Shown in pieces: positions 26,414 to 37,067 of a stretch of DNA of 64,000 nucleotides; the first letter of the stretch is position 1, and each line of letters opens with the position of its first letter. Made by a program: the position numbers and the translations under genes. The notes below the pieces were generated by a model that saw only the letters and a list, made by a program, of their open reading frames with translations, was not told the origin of the DNA and searched no databases. The stretch comes from SAR324 cluster bacterium (GTDB lineage: Bacteria > SAR324 > NAC60-12): assembly GCA_028281495.1 (NCBI GenBank), contig JANQJU010000025.1, positions 25,500 through 89,499 on the forward strand. Reading direction: 5' to 3'.

Positions 26414-26568
26414 GCACCACCCCACAATCCGGCTCGTGGGTGCTTTGACTCGGTGCCAGACCGTTGATCGCCAACGAGCCGTGATTTCCCTACCAACTTA
26501 GGATTTCTTGCGTTCAGTGCAACTAAAACAGCAGCTTGCTTCGGGAATCAAGGAAATGGATTTTCGAG

Positions 26569-26612
26569 AAAAAAGGAGGGGGACAGCCAATCCAGGTTTA
26601 GAAGGGCTGTCC
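26569..26612 (-). terminator. Intrinsic terminator of the TCA operon
   Basis: Read on the minus strand, GGACAGCC and GGCTGTCC form an 8-base GC-rich stem (26581-26588 with 26605-26612), 17 bases after the sucD stop. A C-rich stretch and a run of six T follow (26569-26574). The loop of 16 bases is long. Confidence 0.6.
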
Positions 26613-26628
26613 GGTAGATAGGGGCGTT

Positions 26629-27504
26629 TTAGCGAGTCTCTAAGGCTTCCAACATTTTATCACCAATCTCTACGAGCGTGGTGACCACGTGGATTCCGCA
26701 TTCTGTCAAAACCTTCATTTTATCAGCGGCCGTTCCTTTGCCACCTGAGATAATCGCTCCGGCATGTCCCATTCGCCGTCCGGGAGGTGCGGTTTGTCCA
26801 GCGATAAAACTCACGATGGGCTTGGTCACATTTTCCTTCGCATAAAGGGCGGCTTTTTCTTCGGCATCGCCACCAATTTCACCAATCAACACAATGGCTT
26901 CGGTATCGGAATCGTTTTGGAACAATTCCAACGCTTCAATAAAATTGGTACCGTTGACCGGGTCTCCACCAATCCCAATACAGGTGGACTGTCCTAAACC
27001 CACGCTGGTCAATTGGGCAACGGCTTCGTAAGTGAGCGTTCCCGAGCGTGAGACCAATCCTACATTTCCCACCTTGTGGATGGGGCCAGGCATGATTCCG
27101 ATTTTGCACTGACCTGGAGTGATGATTCCTGGACAATTCGGGCCGATGAGGCGACATCCTTTTTTTCGGACGTAATTCACGGCAGGGATCATATCCAAAA
27201 CAGGAATTCCTTCGGTAATGGCGACGATCAACGGTATGTCGGAGTCAGCGGCTTCCATGATTGCATCTGCAGCAAAAGGAGGTGGAACAAAAATCATGGA
27301 GGCATTCGCGCCGGTAGTGTCAACGGCTTCCTTCACCGTATTGAACACAGGAACGCCCTCGCACTCTTGTCCCCCTTTGCCTGGGGTCACGCCAGCGACG
27401 ATATTGGTGCCGTATTCTTTGCACCCTTTGGTATGCAACCTTCCCTGCGATCCGGTGATACCCTGTACTAATAACTTGGTATTGCTATCAACTAGAACTG
27501 ACAT
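26629..27504 (-). CDS. sucD: Succinyl-CoA synthetase alpha subunit
   Basis: Converts succinyl-CoA to succinate with substrate-level phosphorylation; the alpha subunit binds CoA and carries the phosphohistidine. It is 291 residues long, with [18 protein letters not shown], the CoA domain near [38 protein letters not shown] and the active-site His in [15 protein letters not shown]. The start is ATG 27504 with GAGG before it; the longer open frame crosses the spacer. It is last in icd-mdh-sucC-sucD. Confidence 0.97.
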   Translation of the reverse strand: MSVLVDSNTKLLVQGITGSQGRLHTKGCKEYGTNIVAGVTPGKGGQECEGVPVFNTVKEAVDTTGANASMIFVPPPFAADAIMEAADSDIPLIVAITEGIPVLDMIPAVNYVRKKGCRLIGPNCPGIITPGQCKIGIMPGPIHKVGNVGLVSRSGTLTYEAVAQLTSVGLGQSTCIGIGGDPVNGTNFIEALELFQNDSDTEAIVLIGEIGGDAEEKAALYAKENVTKPIVSFIAGQTAPPGRRMGHAGAIISGGKGTAADKMKVLTECGIHVVTTLVEIGDKMLEALETR

Positions 27505-27577
27505 AGGGCCTCTATGTGGTGTGTGTTGAATAAAATTATAGTGAGTGGGTGAAGAATGAGATGATTCATTGTAGTGA

Positions 27578-28756
27578 TCAGCTTTGAACGACGGCCACTG
27601 CCTTCTTCGCGGCTTCACGAAGACCATCTGCCATTTGCAATTGATCTCCAAAACCGGAGCTGGCGATAATTTCTTGGGCCTTTTCCGCGTTCGTTCCTTC
27701 AAGCCGAACCACAACGGGAACATTCAATCCCACTTCTTTGAAAGCTGCGACGATCCCTTCGGCCACAATGTCACACCGGACAATCCCACCAAAGATGTTG
27801 ATCAAAATACATTTCACATTGGAATCCGATGTGATGATTTGGAACGCTTTGGCAACTCGTTCCGTGGTCGCTGTTCCCCCAACGTCCAGAAAATTGGCAG
27901 GTTCTGCCCCGTAAGCTTTAATAATATCCATAGTCCCCATGGCAAGGCCTGCGCCATTTACCATGCATCCAATATTGCCGTCGAGTTTGATGTAATTGAG
28001 ATCGGCTTGGCTGGCTTCAATTTCTAATGGATCCTCTTCATCCAGATCTCGCAAATCGAGCAATTCTTTATGGCGGAAGAGCGCATTGTCATCGAAGGTC
28101 ACTTTGGAATCCAACGCAATCACTCGACCGTCTCCGGTTAAAATCAATGGATTGATTTCTACCAATGAACAATCCTCACCCACGAAAGCGTTGTACAGCG
28201 AACTCATGAGTTTGGCCATTGGTCGAACTAATTTGGGATCGGTCGCATCCACTTGGAGTCCATACGCAAGCTGCATCGCTTGGTAGGAGCGAAAACCAAC
28301 CGCAGGATCGACAAAAACTTTAATAATTTTTTCAGGTGTTTTTTCGGCAACTTCCTCAATATCCATTCCCCCCTCGGTAGACGCCAAAAACACTACAGAT
28401 TGTGTGGCCCGGTCGACCAACACGGAGCAATAGAGTTCTTTTTTAATATCCATTCCTTCTTCCACCAGGACGCGTTTCACTCGCTGGCCTTCGGGGCCGG
28501 TCTGATGGGTGACCAATTGCATGCCAATGATCACCTTTGCATGCGTTTCAACTTCTTCAAGGCCTTTGCAAACCTTCACACCACCGCCTTTGCCGCGACC
28601 TCCAGCATGAATTTGTGCCTTCACCACGTTGACTTCGGTGCCCAACGATTTTGCTATGTCCACTGCTTGAGTATACGTATCGGCAGTATCTCCCCGAGGA
28701 ATCGTGACCCCGTATTTTGCTAAAATACGTTTTGCCTGATATTCGTGAATTTTCAT
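27578..28756 (-). CDS. sucC: Succinyl-CoA synthetase beta subunit
   Basis: A 392-residue ATP-grasp subunit starting [17 protein letters not shown], with [18 protein letters not shown] for nucleotide binding, [21 protein letters not shown] and the GSSG-like power-helix region [22 protein letters not shown] precedes the ATG. It pairs with sucD 73 bases downstream. Confidence 0.97.
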   Translation of the reverse strand: MKIHEYQAKRILAKYGVTIPRGDTADTYTQAVDIAKSLGTEVNVVKAQIHAGGRGKGGGVKVCKGLEEVETHAKVIIGMQLVTHQTGPEGQRVKRVLVEEGMDIKKELYCSVLVDRATQSVVFLASTEGGMDIEEVAEKTPEKIIKVFVDPAVGFRSYQAMQLAYGLQVDATDPKLVRPMAKLMSSLYNAFVGEDCSLVEINPLILTGDGRVIALDSKVTFDDNALFRHKELLDLRDLDEEDPLEIEASQADLNYIKLDGNIGCMVNGAGLAMGTMDIIKAYGAEPANFLDVGGTATTERVAKAFQIITSDSNVKCILINIFGGIVRCDIVAEGIVAAFKEVGLNVPVVVRLEGTNAEKAQEIIASSGFGDQLQMADGLREAAKKAVAVVQS

Positions 28757-28820
28757 ACATGCTCCTCTTGGTTAATAAACAAAGGATCAGCAGCGTGCAC
28801 TGCCGATCCAAAAACAAGCT

Positions 28821-29801
28821 TCATTTCAACAGATCTTTGACGGCTTCCCTTTCTTGTTCCAATTCATCCAACGTGGCTTTGAACTTTTCTTGACCAAACT
28901 CATTCAATTCCAAACCATGGACGATCTCACACGTGGTGCCGTCACTTCGCAATGGAAAACTAAACACGATTCCTTCCGTAGCACCGTAACTTCCATCGCT
29001 AGGAATGCCCGAACTGAACCAATCGCCTTCGGGAGTGGGGGTGATCACGCGCTTCACCGTATCTAAGGCCGCATTGGCTGCTGATGCCGCCGAGGATGCG
29101 CCTCTCGCCTTAATGATCGCAGCTCCGCGCTGTTGAACAGTTTTGATGAAATCGTTCTGAAGCCAGTCTGTTTCTGGGATCACTTCGGTCACGGGTTTTC
29201 CATCGATTTTTGCGTTGTAAAAATCAGGATATTGCGTGGCGCTATGATTACCCCAAATGGTCATGTTGGTCACCGACTGACTGGGAACTCCAGCTTTGGC
29301 ACTCAATTGTGCCTTAGCTCGGTTTTCATCTAAAGCCGTCATGGCAAACCAGCGGTCTTTGGGGATATCGGGTGCACCGTGCATGGCGATCAAGCAATTG
29401 GTATTGCAAGGATTTCCCACGACCGCAATACGGACGTCAGACGAAGCATTTTGCAATGCTTTGCCTTGGCCCACAAAAATACTGCCGTTCACCCGAAGCA
29501 GATCGTTTCGTTCCATTCCGGCTTTACGGGGAGCCGCTCCGACCAACAGCGCCCAGTTGACACCGTCGAAAGCGACATTAGGATCTGAGGAAGTGCTGAC
29601 ACTTTTCAATGTTGGAAAAGCACAGTCATCGAGTTCCATCACGACGCCATCGAGGGCAGGCAATGCAGGCTCGATTTCTAAAAGTTGAAGTTCGACCTGT
29701 GTATCAGGCCCAAAAACCTCTCCTGATGCAATACGGAAAAGCAGGGCATATCCGATGTTTCCGGCGGCTCCGGTAACAGCGACTTTTACAGTGTTCGACA
29801 T
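28821..29801 (-). CDS. mdh: Malate dehydrogenase
   Basis: NAD-dependent malate to oxaloacetate. A 326-residue protein of the cytosolic-type MDH branch: Rossmann motif [19 protein letters not shown], substrate-loop arginines near [30 protein letters not shown], and the catalytic His in [20 protein letters not shown] precedes the ATG. It is 34 bases after icd and 64 bases before sucC. Confidence 0.96.
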   Translation of the reverse strand: MSNTVKVAVTGAAGNIGYALLFRIASGEVFGPDTQVELQLLEIEPALPALDGVVMELDDCAFPTLKSVSTSSDPNVAFDGVNWALLVGAAPRKAGMERNDLLRVNGSIFVGQGKALQNASSDVRIAVVGNPCNTNCLIAMHGAPDIPKDRWFAMTALDENRAKAQLSAKAGVPSQSVTNMTIWGNHSATQYPDFYNAKIDGKPVTEVIPETDWLQNDFIKTVQQRGAAIIKARGASSAASAANAALDTVKRVITPTPEGDWFSSGIPSDGSYGATEGIVFSFPLRSDGTTCEIVHGLELNEFGQEKFKATLDELEQEREAVKDLLK

Positions 29802-29835
29802 ATTTTTCCTTTCATTTGAGAATGATGGAGAATGC

Positions 29836-31065
29836 TTATTCCAAGGCTTTTTTAAGGCCTTCAGTCAAAGCATCTAAAAACTGTTGAGTCGTAACATAAC
29901 TGTCAGAAGATGGACTGGTTGTTCCTTGAATCGCCACCGCAAGGTCTTTTGTCATGGTCCCACTTTCGACAGTATTGACGCACACGTCTTCCAATGTTTT
30001 GGCAAACTTGATCAACGCGTCATTTCCATCCAGCTTGCCACGATGGGCTAAGCCTCGGGTCCATGCAAAAATACTTGCAATGGGATTAGTGCTTGTTTCC
30101 TTACCTTGTTGATGTTGGCGGTAGTGACGAGTCACTGTGCCGTGCGCTGCCTCAGCTTCAATGGTTTTGCCGTCAGGACATACCAAAACCGAAGTCATCA
30201 GTCCCAAAGAACCGAATCCTTGAGCAACGGTGTCCGACTGAACATCCCCATCGTAATTTTTACATGCCCAAATGATACCCCCTTCCCATTTGAGAACTTG
30301 GGCTACCATATCATCGATCAATCGATGTTCATAAGTTAGACCTGCTTCTTTAAATTGATCCGCATATTCCTGTTCAAAAACTTCTGCAAAAAGATCGCGA
30401 AATCGGCCATCGTACGTTTTCAAAATTGTGTTTTTGGTGCTCATGTAGAGGGGATACCCCATGTCCAAAGCATAGGACATACAAGAGCGAGCAAAATTGC
30501 GAATGGATTCATCCAAGTTGTACATGCCCAAACCCACACCGGGACCGTTGAATTCGTTGATCGTCCATTCTTGCGGCTCGCCACCATCTTCTGGAGTGAA
30601 CACCATTTTTAAAGTACCTTTGCCTGGGATAATCATGTCCGTGGATTTGTATTGGTCTGCATGGGCATGGCGTCCTACGATGATCGGCTTGTTCCAAGCT
30701 TTTACCAAGCGAGGGACGTTCTTACAGATGATGGGGGCACGAAATACAGTTCCTCCCAAATAGTTCCGGATAGTGCCGTTGGGGCTTTTCCACATCTTTT
30801 TGAGGCTGAATTCTTCTACCCGATCTTCGTCAGGAGTAATCGTTGCACACTTAATCCCAACGTTATATTGCTGAATTGCCTTCGCCGCGTCCAACGTAAT
30901 TTGATCGTTGGTTTCGTCTCTTTTTTGGATCGACAAATCAAAGTATTTGAGCTCAATATCTATATAAGGAAGGATAAGGTTTTGTTTGATCTTATCCCAA
31001 ATAATGCGAGTCATTTCATCGCCATCCAGTTCTACAACAGGATTTTCAACCTTGATCTTTTCCAA
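29836..31065 (-). CDS. icd: NADP-dependent isocitrate dehydrogenase (TTG start)
   Basis: Oxidative decarboxylation of isocitrate to 2-oxoglutarate. At 409 residues it resembles the homodimeric, eukaryote-like NADP-IDH class: [65 protein letters not shown] and [20 protein letters not shown]. The start is a TTG at 31065, with a strong AGGAGG five to six bases upstream; the next ATG is 17 codons in and would remove the conserved N-terminus. It is first in the TCA operon and is divergent from apaG. Confidence 0.96.
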   Translation of the reverse strand: MEKIKVENPVVELDGDEMTRIIWDKIKQNLILPYIDIELKYFDLSIQKRDETNDQITLDAAKAIQQYNVGIKCATITPDEDRVEEFSLKKMWKSPNGTIRNYLGGTVFRAPIICKNVPRLVKAWNKPIIVGRHAHADQYKSTDMIIPGKGTLKMVFTPEDGGEPQEWTINEFNGPGVGLGMYNLDESIRNFARSCMSYALDMGYPLYMSTKNTILKTYDGRFRDLFAEVFEQEYADQFKEAGLTYEHRLIDDMVAQVLKWEGGIIWACKNYDGDVQSDTVAQGFGSLGLMTSVLVCPDGKTIEAEAAHGTVTRHYRQHQQGKETSTNPIASIFAWTRGLAHRGKLDGNDALIKFAKTLEDVCVNTVESGTMTKDLAVAIQGTTSPSSDSYVTTQQFLDALTEGLKKALE

Positions 31066-31248
31066 AATCTACCTCCTACTTTATTGATTGGTTTCAGGGT
31101 GTTTGGGTGAGTGAAGTTCTTCGTTTCATACCAAAGATTGAAGACGCATTGCAACTTTTGATTTGGGCGTGCGGACTTCTTTCGACAACCACTGTTGCGA
31201 ATGCATTGAAAACCACAAATTCCCATCGATTGAGGAGAATTTTTACCT

Positions 31249-31632
31249 ATGGAAACAGCCGTAACTCAAGGATTCGAAGTATCGGTCGAATCGTTTTATG
31301 TTCCGGAACATTCGGAACCAGATCAAGAACATTACGTGTTTGCCTATCGAGTGTATTTAAAGAACAAAGGGGACCAAACTTTACAATTAATTAGTCGCCA
31401 TTGGATCATTACAGACAGTACGGGTGAAACGCATCAAGTAAAAGGAGAAGGCGTCGTGGGGGAACAGCCTGTGTTACTGCCTGGAGAAGAATACGAGTAT
31501 ATGAGTGGTTCTCATCTGCGTTCTCCTTTAGGCACCATGCACGGTACATATCAGATGGAATCTTCGGAAGGTGCGAAATTTGATGCGGAGATTCCCTGTT
31601 TCACGTTGGCGGTTCCAGGAGTTGTGAATTGA
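31249..31632 (+). CDS. apaG: ApaG (Co2+/Mg2+ efflux-linked) protein
   Basis: A 127-residue immunoglobulin-fold DUF525 protein: VTQGFEVSVESFYVPEHSEP, FAYRVYLKNKGDQTLQLISR and HWIITDSTGETHQVKGEGVV followed by GEQPVLLPGEEYEYMSG, with GTMHGTYQM near the end. Full length for ApaG. GAGGAGAA precedes the ATG. Its role is associated with divalent-cation sensitivity, and the exact ligand is not settled. It is divergent from icd across 183 bases. Confidence 0.95.
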   Translation: METAVTQGFEVSVESFYVPEHSEPDQEHYVFAYRVYLKNKGDQTLQLISRHWIITDSTGETHQVKGEGVVGEQPVLLPGEEYEYMSGSHLRSPLGTMHGTYQMESSEGAKFDAEIPCFTLAVPGVVN

Positions 31633-31670
31633 TCGATTCCAGCAGTCTATTGCACAGCTCTTTTGAGTTC

Positions 31671-32210
31671 TTAGTTCAACCCATAAGTTGCTTCTTGATG
31701 ATGAGTGGCTCCTTGGGAAGAAAGGACACTGGAATAAAGATGAAAATCGCTCACCTCGAACGGATCGGTTCTAAATAAATTGTTGTAAGCAATGTACATC
31801 CCGATTTCGTCTTCAGGAGTTTGATGCAATTTAGCTAGGGTAATATGGGGAGTGAACTTCCGGCGGTCAGGTGCCAGGTTCAGCCGAATCATTTTTTGTT
31901 CAATTTTGTTACGCAGTTGTATCAAAGCATCATTCTTTTCCACACCCACCCACAAAATCTTGGGCCGCTTTCTCGGTGGAAAGTGGCCAATGCCTTTCAA
32001 TACTAAAGAAAACGTAGGCCATTCAATTGTGGCTAGAACCTCTCGGATATCGTCAAAAACCCTTCCGTCAACCTCCCCAATAAACCTTAAGGTCAGGTGA
32101 AAGTGTTCATAATCTGTCCAATAGGCATTCAATAAACTGAAATCGCATAAGCCAACCAACTGATCTTTGATCGCATTCGGCAAACTAATCGCAACAAATA
32201 GTCTAGGCAT
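31671..32210 (-). CDS. thpR: RNA 2',3'-cyclic phosphodiesterase (2H family)
   Basis: A 179-residue 2H phosphoesterase of the ThpR/LigT type that opens 2',3'-cyclic phosphates on RNA ends. The two HxT-type motifs are HLTLRFIGEV (His38) and PHITLAKLHQTPE (around residue 122). MPRLFVAISLP is the typical start. The ATG at 32210 has GGAG before it; the frame is open further upstream without a site. It converges with apaG. Confidence 0.92.
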   Translation of the reverse strand: MPRLFVAISLPNAIKDQLVGLCDFSLLNAYWTDYEHFHLTLRFIGEVDGRVFDDIREVLATIEWPTFSLVLKGIGHFPPRKRPKILWVGVEKNDALIQLRNKIEQKMIRLNLAPDRRKFTPHITLAKLHQTPEDEIGMYIAYNNLFRTDPFEVSDFHLYSSVLSSQGATHHQEATYGLN

Positions 32211-32796
32211 GGAGTCTCCGTAAAATAGAATAAAACGATAACTGAGTAGGGCCGATTTTGGTTGCCATAGATGCAGGGGGTTTGTCGAGCTAGTATTCAT
32301 GCTCTCGAAGAGAGACTCAAATAAGGAGGGAGGCCTCCCCTTTATCGAGAGCCGGTTTTTTGCCACACATCAAAAAACCAGCAATTGTTCCACGATCCAC
32401 GACAAAGGGAAGTACTCTATTAGGAGGCTTGCCTGCTTGCGAATGGACTTTTGTCACTTCGCATTCACTTATTAAAAACTGAGCAGTCTTTGCTCAAAGT
32501 TATTTTCAGCAAATCTTGTGCCACAATAAAATTCATATGATTTCAGTTGGTTACGCTAATGAATAAAAGAAAACAAATTGGTTTAATATTTATTTTGCGA
32601 AAAAATGCGAAAATTACCGCGAAAGCTAAATGATTCTGCAAAATAGTGCGAAAAAATGCAAATTCTCAAAAATTGGATTTTTTTGATTGCCTAGAGTTGC
32701 AAGGAAGAAGTTAAGTTTAAAGAGTCGATTCCCAGAATACGTACGGGGTTGTTACTGACGAATGAAGGGTTCCTGCTGATGGATACAAGGCCTTTC
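32211..32796. other. 586-base AT-rich non-coding stretch
   Basis: No gene-like frame is seen. It contains a perfect hairpin of GGTTTTTTG (32354-32362) and CAAAAAACC (32371-32379), and a 13-base direct repeat TGCGAAAAAATGC at 32596-32608 and 32647-32659. The hairpin is upstream of thpR and could be a leader structure. Nothing else is assigned. Confidence 0.5.
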
Positions 32797-33534
32797 CTAT
32801 GGATTGATGTAGCGTTCCAAGATCTTTTTGATTTGCCCACTGTTTAATAGCTTTTGAGCGGCTTGCCCTAGAGAATCGAGGACCGATTGGTTATTTTTGG
32901 CGAATGCTTGAGTGCACCACATCCATCCATCAAACGCCCCTAAAATGTAAGGAGCGCCCAGGTCGCTTGTGTCGAGTTTTACCGCTCGCGCGTTCGTCTG
33001 GAGTGCCGTCAAAGAGCCGAATGCGGCATCCACAGTGCCTTCTTTGAGAAGCAACATGCTCTGCCGGTCATGCGAGGTAGTGTAAAGGTTGATCCCATTT
33101 TCTTCGAATGCTTTGTCAAAAGCATCGCCACCACGTGGACGAGCCACAGTACGGCCTTTGAGATCTTTGAGCGAGGCAACGGTCAGATCCGCCTTTGTCA
33201 TCACGCCTATTTTGATTTGCTTTGCCACTTGTGCCACCGGAACATATTTTTCCTCAACCTCTGGCGTTTTTAAAAGGACGGCACAATCAATCGCTCCCTG
33301 TTCCATATGGCGCATGAGTCGGTTCAGCGGCCGGATTTCGTGTCGAATCTTCACCCCCGCCTCTGTGGCAATAGCGTTCACGGTGTCATAAACCACGCCT
33401 TGGGGAATACCGTTTTCCTCAAACCCCCAAGGTGGCAGGTTAGGAGAGTAAAACTTTATACTTTGAGCGTATACTATGGACGCAGTTCCAATGAGCAAAA
33501 GACTGGTTAAACATCGAATCAAAATCCTAGACAT
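32797..33534 (-). CDS. Orphan family-3 periplasmic solute-binding protein A
   Basis: A 245-residue SBP_bac_3-type protein with signal peptide ending VYAQ. The mature part begins IKFYSPNLPPWGFEENGIPQ and has VVYDTVNAIATEAGVKIRHE, LKDLKGRTVARPRGGDAFDK and EGTVDAAFGSLTALQTNA. No permease or ATPase is nearby, so it is an orphan; such proteins may be sensors or serve distant transporters. Amino acid or polar organic ligand expected, not determined. AAAGGA precedes the ATG at 33534. Confidence 0.88.
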   Translation of the reverse strand: MSRILIRCLTSLLLIGTASIVYAQSIKFYSPNLPPWGFEENGIPQGVVYDTVNAIATEAGVKIRHEIRPLNRLMRHMEQGAIDCAVLLKTPEVEEKYVPVAQVAKQIKIGVMTKADLTVASLKDLKGRTVARPRGGDAFDKAFEENGINLYTTSHDRQSMLLLKEGTVDAAFGSLTALQTNARAVKLDTSDLGAPYILGAFDGWMWCTQAFAKNNQSVLDSLGQAAQKLLNSGQIKKILERYINP

Positions 33535-33644
33535 GGCTTTGTCCTTTCGTTGGAGTGGCTCGACAAGTATCAGCAGTTAGAATCTTTTTCGTGCATGGAT
33601 TTAGGGGCTTTGTCAAGAGCGCATTCCACCAATGGGTCCCCAGT

Positions 33645-36335
33645 CTAACGAAGTAATGAAGAAAGACGAATCAAGGCAGGAAGTAAAAACAAGTCTGCCA
33701 GCAATGCGGTTACCATCGCAAGAGCACTCAACAGACCGAAATGAATGAAACCTGTATTGGACGAACCAAGAAAAATGAGAAACCCCAGTGATAAAATCAC
33801 AGAGGTAAATATGATCGCTTGGCCGACTTCGTTACTCGTCTTCTGAATCGCTTGTTCCATATTGCCATGCTCGCTCATTTCCAAGCGATAGTGGGTCAAG
33901 AAATGAATCGTGTCATCTACCGCAATACCAATGGCAATAGGAACCACCAGCATGAGATGCATCTCCAATGGGACATCTAAATATCCGATTGTTCCGAAGA
34001 CAACGATCATTGGAAAGAGGTTCGGAAGAATGGCAATGATTCCCAGTTTAATCGAACCGAGGACTACAAAAAAAAGTAAGGAGATGATGGTCAATGTGAG
34101 TCCAAAACTCTTGATCTGAGACCAGCTAATATAATCGGAAAGTTGATTCATTAGAGGAATTTGTCCTGTCACTTCAACCTTCAAGTCCGGGTAAAATATT
34201 TTAATATCATCAAATCGTTTTTGGATTTCCGCTTCAATGGCGTGGACCAATTCACCACTTTCTTGCGAACCCAAGTTGATCGTACTGATTCCAAGCCGCC
34301 CCACTCGATAGTCGTCCGAAACCAATTGACGCCGTTCCACAGGATCTGCGTTGTTGAACAAAAATAAGGTTTGTATGAGCACCTTTGAATCTTGAGGAAT
34401 CAAATACATTTCTGCTTTGCCCGCGTTTAATGCTCTGAAGGACTCTTTCGTGACATTGACAAGAGAATAAGTTTTGAGGATTTGTTGACCAAAATTCGTT
34501 TCGAGATTGCGTTGCAGCTCTTCAATCGCATTGAGCATGCGTGGATCCTTCATCCCTTCCGATTGCCCCGAGTCGATCAATATCTCGATGTTTCCCGTTC
34601 CCCCCATAAATCGATCCACCACGTTATAAGCAGTGCGGATGGGGGCCGATTCACGAATGCTTTCTACCCAATTGGTATCCACTCGAATTTGGAACGCTCC
34701 GATCCCAAAAAATATCGCTGACAGCACAAATATCGTAAGGATGCCTTTGGGGGATTTCGCGCCGAGCTGTTCCAACTTGCAAAGCCATTTTTGTAAAGAG
34801 GTGGTTGTCGAATCCAATCGCGCTGCAAGCAAAAGCGTTACTGAAAGCAAAGGCGTGACTGAAGGCAGCGTTGCGAATTTTTGATCGGCAGATGGAGTCT
34901 GTTTTTTAGGCGAGGGGTTCCACAGGTCCAACAACAAAGGCAGCAAGAACAAGGTGAGAACAAAGGCAAAGAGAATGCCGAAAGCAGCAAACACGCCAAA
35001 GTTTTGAACAGGGACAATAGGCACCCAAAATAAAACCATCAAACCAGTTGCCGTGGTTACACTGGTTAACAAACACGCCATCCCCGATTTTTGATAGACG
35101 GCGCTTAGTGACGCTTCGTGAGATTTCCCTTGTCTCTTGAAAAAAACGTATCCAGAAAGAATATGCACGACGTCGGCAATCCCGATTGCCAACACTAAAA
35201 AAACAATAATTTCTAGTAGCTGGCTCATAGGGATCCCACTCCAACCGACCAATCCCATTACCCAAATTAGCGACAAAGCCACGATCACAACGCACCACAC
35301 CACGGCGCTGAATGAGCGAAATAAAAACCACAGCGCAACTCCGATAAAAAGCATCATCCCAAGCATCAACATCCCTGCTTCCTGAGCCATCGTTTGGAAG
35401 GCAAATCCCATCATCACAGGATTTCCCGCTGGATAGAAGTTGAGCGCTTCGACATATGATTCCTGATTGATAATTTGGTAGAGCGCTTCCATAAATAGAT
35501 AATAGTCCTTCATCTCGGTTGTTTTGAATTCAATGTTGTGTGGGGCAATCTCACTTTTTTTTACGACGGTTGAAGGAGTTTCCATGTCAATCCAATCCTC
35601 GTCTTGTAGGATTTCTTCTTCATGCTTGAGTGCTTCCCTATATTTGGTTTCTTCTTTATATTTGGTTTCTTCCTCTTTATAGGATTCTTCCTCGTCACTG
35701 GTTACTCCCTCATGACTAGATGCCTCCTCCATTCGAGTTAAGTTTTCGACAAGTTCGGTATTGAAATCGGTTTCGATCAAAATTCCGCCATATTTAAAAT
35801 CTTCCGAAAAATACAAACCTGGATATTCAGGGTGAGCAATGGCTTCTCGGCGCAACTGTTCCCGTTCTTCTTCGGTGGTGGGAAGCCGTGTTCCAATAAA
35901 ACTACGAGAAATTAAAGATTCCTCACTGGTTTCTAAATAGTCGGCGTTGATCAAGGTGGTGACCTCAATCATGTGGTGCAGTGGTGTATTTTTGTTTGAG
36001 CTTTGTCGCCAAATGATTTGCTGCAATTCTTCCTGTATTCCCTGAACCGCTTGAAGGGAAACATCCGAAAATACGTCTCCATCTTTGGCCTCGTAAACTA
36101 GGTACACTTTTTCATCGCTACCAAAGACGAAACGAAATTGGTCGTAAGCTTGTTTGATCGGTTCGTCGGGTTGGAAAAAAGAATCCATTGTCATATCGAC
36201 TTTCATACGTCCAATGCCTAAAGCGAGTAATCCTGTGATCAATATAAAGATTGCATAAACGATGAAACGATGGGCACGAACCATACGAGGAACCTGAGAA
36301 AACAACTGGCTGAAGTGATGCATATTGGGATTCAT
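33645..36335 (-). CDS. RND-superfamily exporter (MMPL/HAE3-like)
   Basis: An 896-residue inner-membrane transporter with two six-span halves, each preceded by a large periplasmic loop. The SSD-like spans are seen in VFLVLAIGIADVVHILSGYV and VVPIAIGIAVDDTIHFLTHY, where the GxxxDD-type motif carries proton-relay residues. The first periplasmic loop (about residues 205-260) contains an unusual Glu/Lys repeat (DEEESYKEEETKYKEETKY). Such proteins export lipids, hopanoids or hydrophobic compounds; no membrane-fusion partner is adjacent. AAGGAG precedes the ATG. A 32-base palindrome just upstream and the tetR gene 60 bases away point to TetR control. Confidence 0.9.
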   Translation of the reverse strand: MNPNMHHFSQLFSQVPRMVRAHRFIVYAIFILITGLLALGIGRMKVDMTMDSFFQPDEPIKQAYDQFRFVFGSDEKVYLVYEAKDGDVFSDVSLQAVQGIQEELQQIIWRQSSNKNTPLHHMIEVTTLINADYLETSEESLISRSFIGTRLPTTEEEREQLRREAIAHPEYPGLYFSEDFKYGGILIETDFNTELVENLTRMEEASSHEGVTSDEEESYKEEETKYKEETKYREALKHEEEILQDEDWIDMETPSTVVKKSEIAPHNIEFKTTEMKDYYLFMEALYQIINQESYVEALNFYPAGNPVMMGFAFQTMAQEAGMLMLGMMLFIGVALWFLFRSFSAVVWCVVIVALSLIWVMGLVGWSGIPMSQLLEIIVFLVLAIGIADVVHILSGYVFFKRQGKSHEASLSAVYQKSGMACLLTSVTTATGLMVLFWVPIVPVQNFGVFAAFGILFAFVLTLFLLPLLLDLWNPSPKKQTPSADQKFATLPSVTPLLSVTLLLAARLDSTTTSLQKWLCKLEQLGAKSPKGILTIFVLSAIFFGIGAFQIRVDTNWVESIRESAPIRTAYNVVDRFMGGTGNIEILIDSGQSEGMKDPRMLNAIEELQRNLETNFGQQILKTYSLVNVTKESFRALNAGKAEMYLIPQDSKVLIQTLFLFNNADPVERRQLVSDDYRVGRLGISTINLGSQESGELVHAIEAEIQKRFDDIKIFYPDLKVEVTGQIPLMNQLSDYISWSQIKSFGLTLTIISLLFFVVLGSIKLGIIAILPNLFPMIVVFGTIGYLDVPLEMHLMLVVPIAIGIAVDDTIHFLTHYRLEMSEHGNMEQAIQKTSNEVGQAIIFTSVILSLGFLIFLGSSNTGFIHFGLLSALAMVTALLADLFLLPALIRLSSLLR

Positions 36336-36346
36336 GAGTGGCTCCT

Positions 36347-36378
36347 TTTTTAATGACTGAATTTTCAGTCATTAAAAA
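36347..36378. promoter_or_regulatory. Perfect 32-base palindrome before the RND gene, TetR operator
   Basis: TTTTTAATGACTGAA and its exact reverse complement are separated by TT. It lies between the tetR stop and the exporter start, with one arm touching the exporter's ribosome-binding site. The motif AATGACTGAA occurs again upstream of tetR. A DNA operator fits better than a terminator because no U-run follows on the minus strand. Confidence 0.7.
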
Positions 36379-36395
36379 TTCAAAAAAAATTTACA

Positions 36396-36992
36396 TTATG
36401 AAGTGGAAGAGGCTTTAAGCCCCGACAACAAAACGTCGATCATTGTTTCTGAGACCGTTGCAACCGGAAACTGGTCTTGCGCTGCCATTTCCAGAAGATT
36501 GAATCCGTGGAGCATCGATAAAATTCCCATCGCCACCGCCATGGTGTCCATTTCACGAAACACACCTTGTTGAATGCCATCGTTGAGCAATTGGCTGATG
36601 ATCTCTTGAAAATGATGCAGTTCTTTCCCCAGACCGAGCTGTTGGGGATTTCGAATCATGGTAGACCAGACATCTAGAATGATTTCGGGATGGCTGTGTT
36701 TGGCATCTTCAACAGACCTCAAAATCAATTGTTTCAATTGTTCTTCCGGATCGTTCGATTCAGAAAGGAGGCTGGTGATATTGGACTCCATCATTGAAGA
36801 GTGGAGTTTTAGGATGCTTTGAAAGATCTCTTCCTTATTGTTGAAATACAAATAAATGGTTCCCTTGGCGATGCCAGCGGCTTCTGCAATCTCATGGATC
36901 TTAGTGGCATCCACCCCTTTTTCGGCAAACACGCGCAGTGCGGCTTGGAGGATTTCTTGTTTTTTTGCTTCCTTATCCACAATTTTCGGCAT
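36396..36992 (-). CDS. TetR-family regulator of the RND exporter
   Basis: A 198-residue repressor. The helix-turn-helix lies at residues 10-55: QEILQAALRVFAEKGVDAT, then IHEIAEAAGIAKGTIYLYF and the NNKEEIF helix. The C-terminal domain has the length and helix content of AcrR/FadR-like members. The ATG at 36992 has only a weak upstream site. It is followed directly by the exporter on the same strand, with AATGACTGAA palindromes on both sides. Ligand unknown; a fatty acyl or toxic hydrophobic compound would suit an exporter of this type. Confidence 0.92.
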   Translation of the reverse strand: MPKIVDKEAKKQEILQAALRVFAEKGVDATKIHEIAEAAGIAKGTIYLYFNNKEEIFQSILKLHSSMMESNITSLLSESNDPEEQLKQLILRSVEDAKHSHPEIILDVWSTMIRNPQQLGLGKELHHFQEIISQLLNDGIQQGVFREMDTMAVAMGILSMLHGFNLLEMAAQDQFPVATVSETMIDVLLSGLKASSTS

Positions 36993-37008
36993 CGGTGTCT
37001 CATTTTTT

Positions 37009-37030
37009 AATGACTGAACATTTGGTCATT
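37009..37030. promoter_or_regulatory. TetR autoregulatory site
   Basis: Imperfect palindrome with outer arms AATGAC and GTCATT and the same AATGACTGAA half as the site at 36347-36378. It lies 17 bases before the tetR start. Confidence 0.55.
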
Positions 37031-37067
37031 TATAAAATCACATTCTCGTTTGCTTCAAGACAAATGA

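Noticed and set aside
36347..36378. Palindrome as intrinsic terminator of tetR
   Set aside because: On the minus strand the stem is followed by A, not U, and it is followed at once by the exporter's ribosome-binding site.
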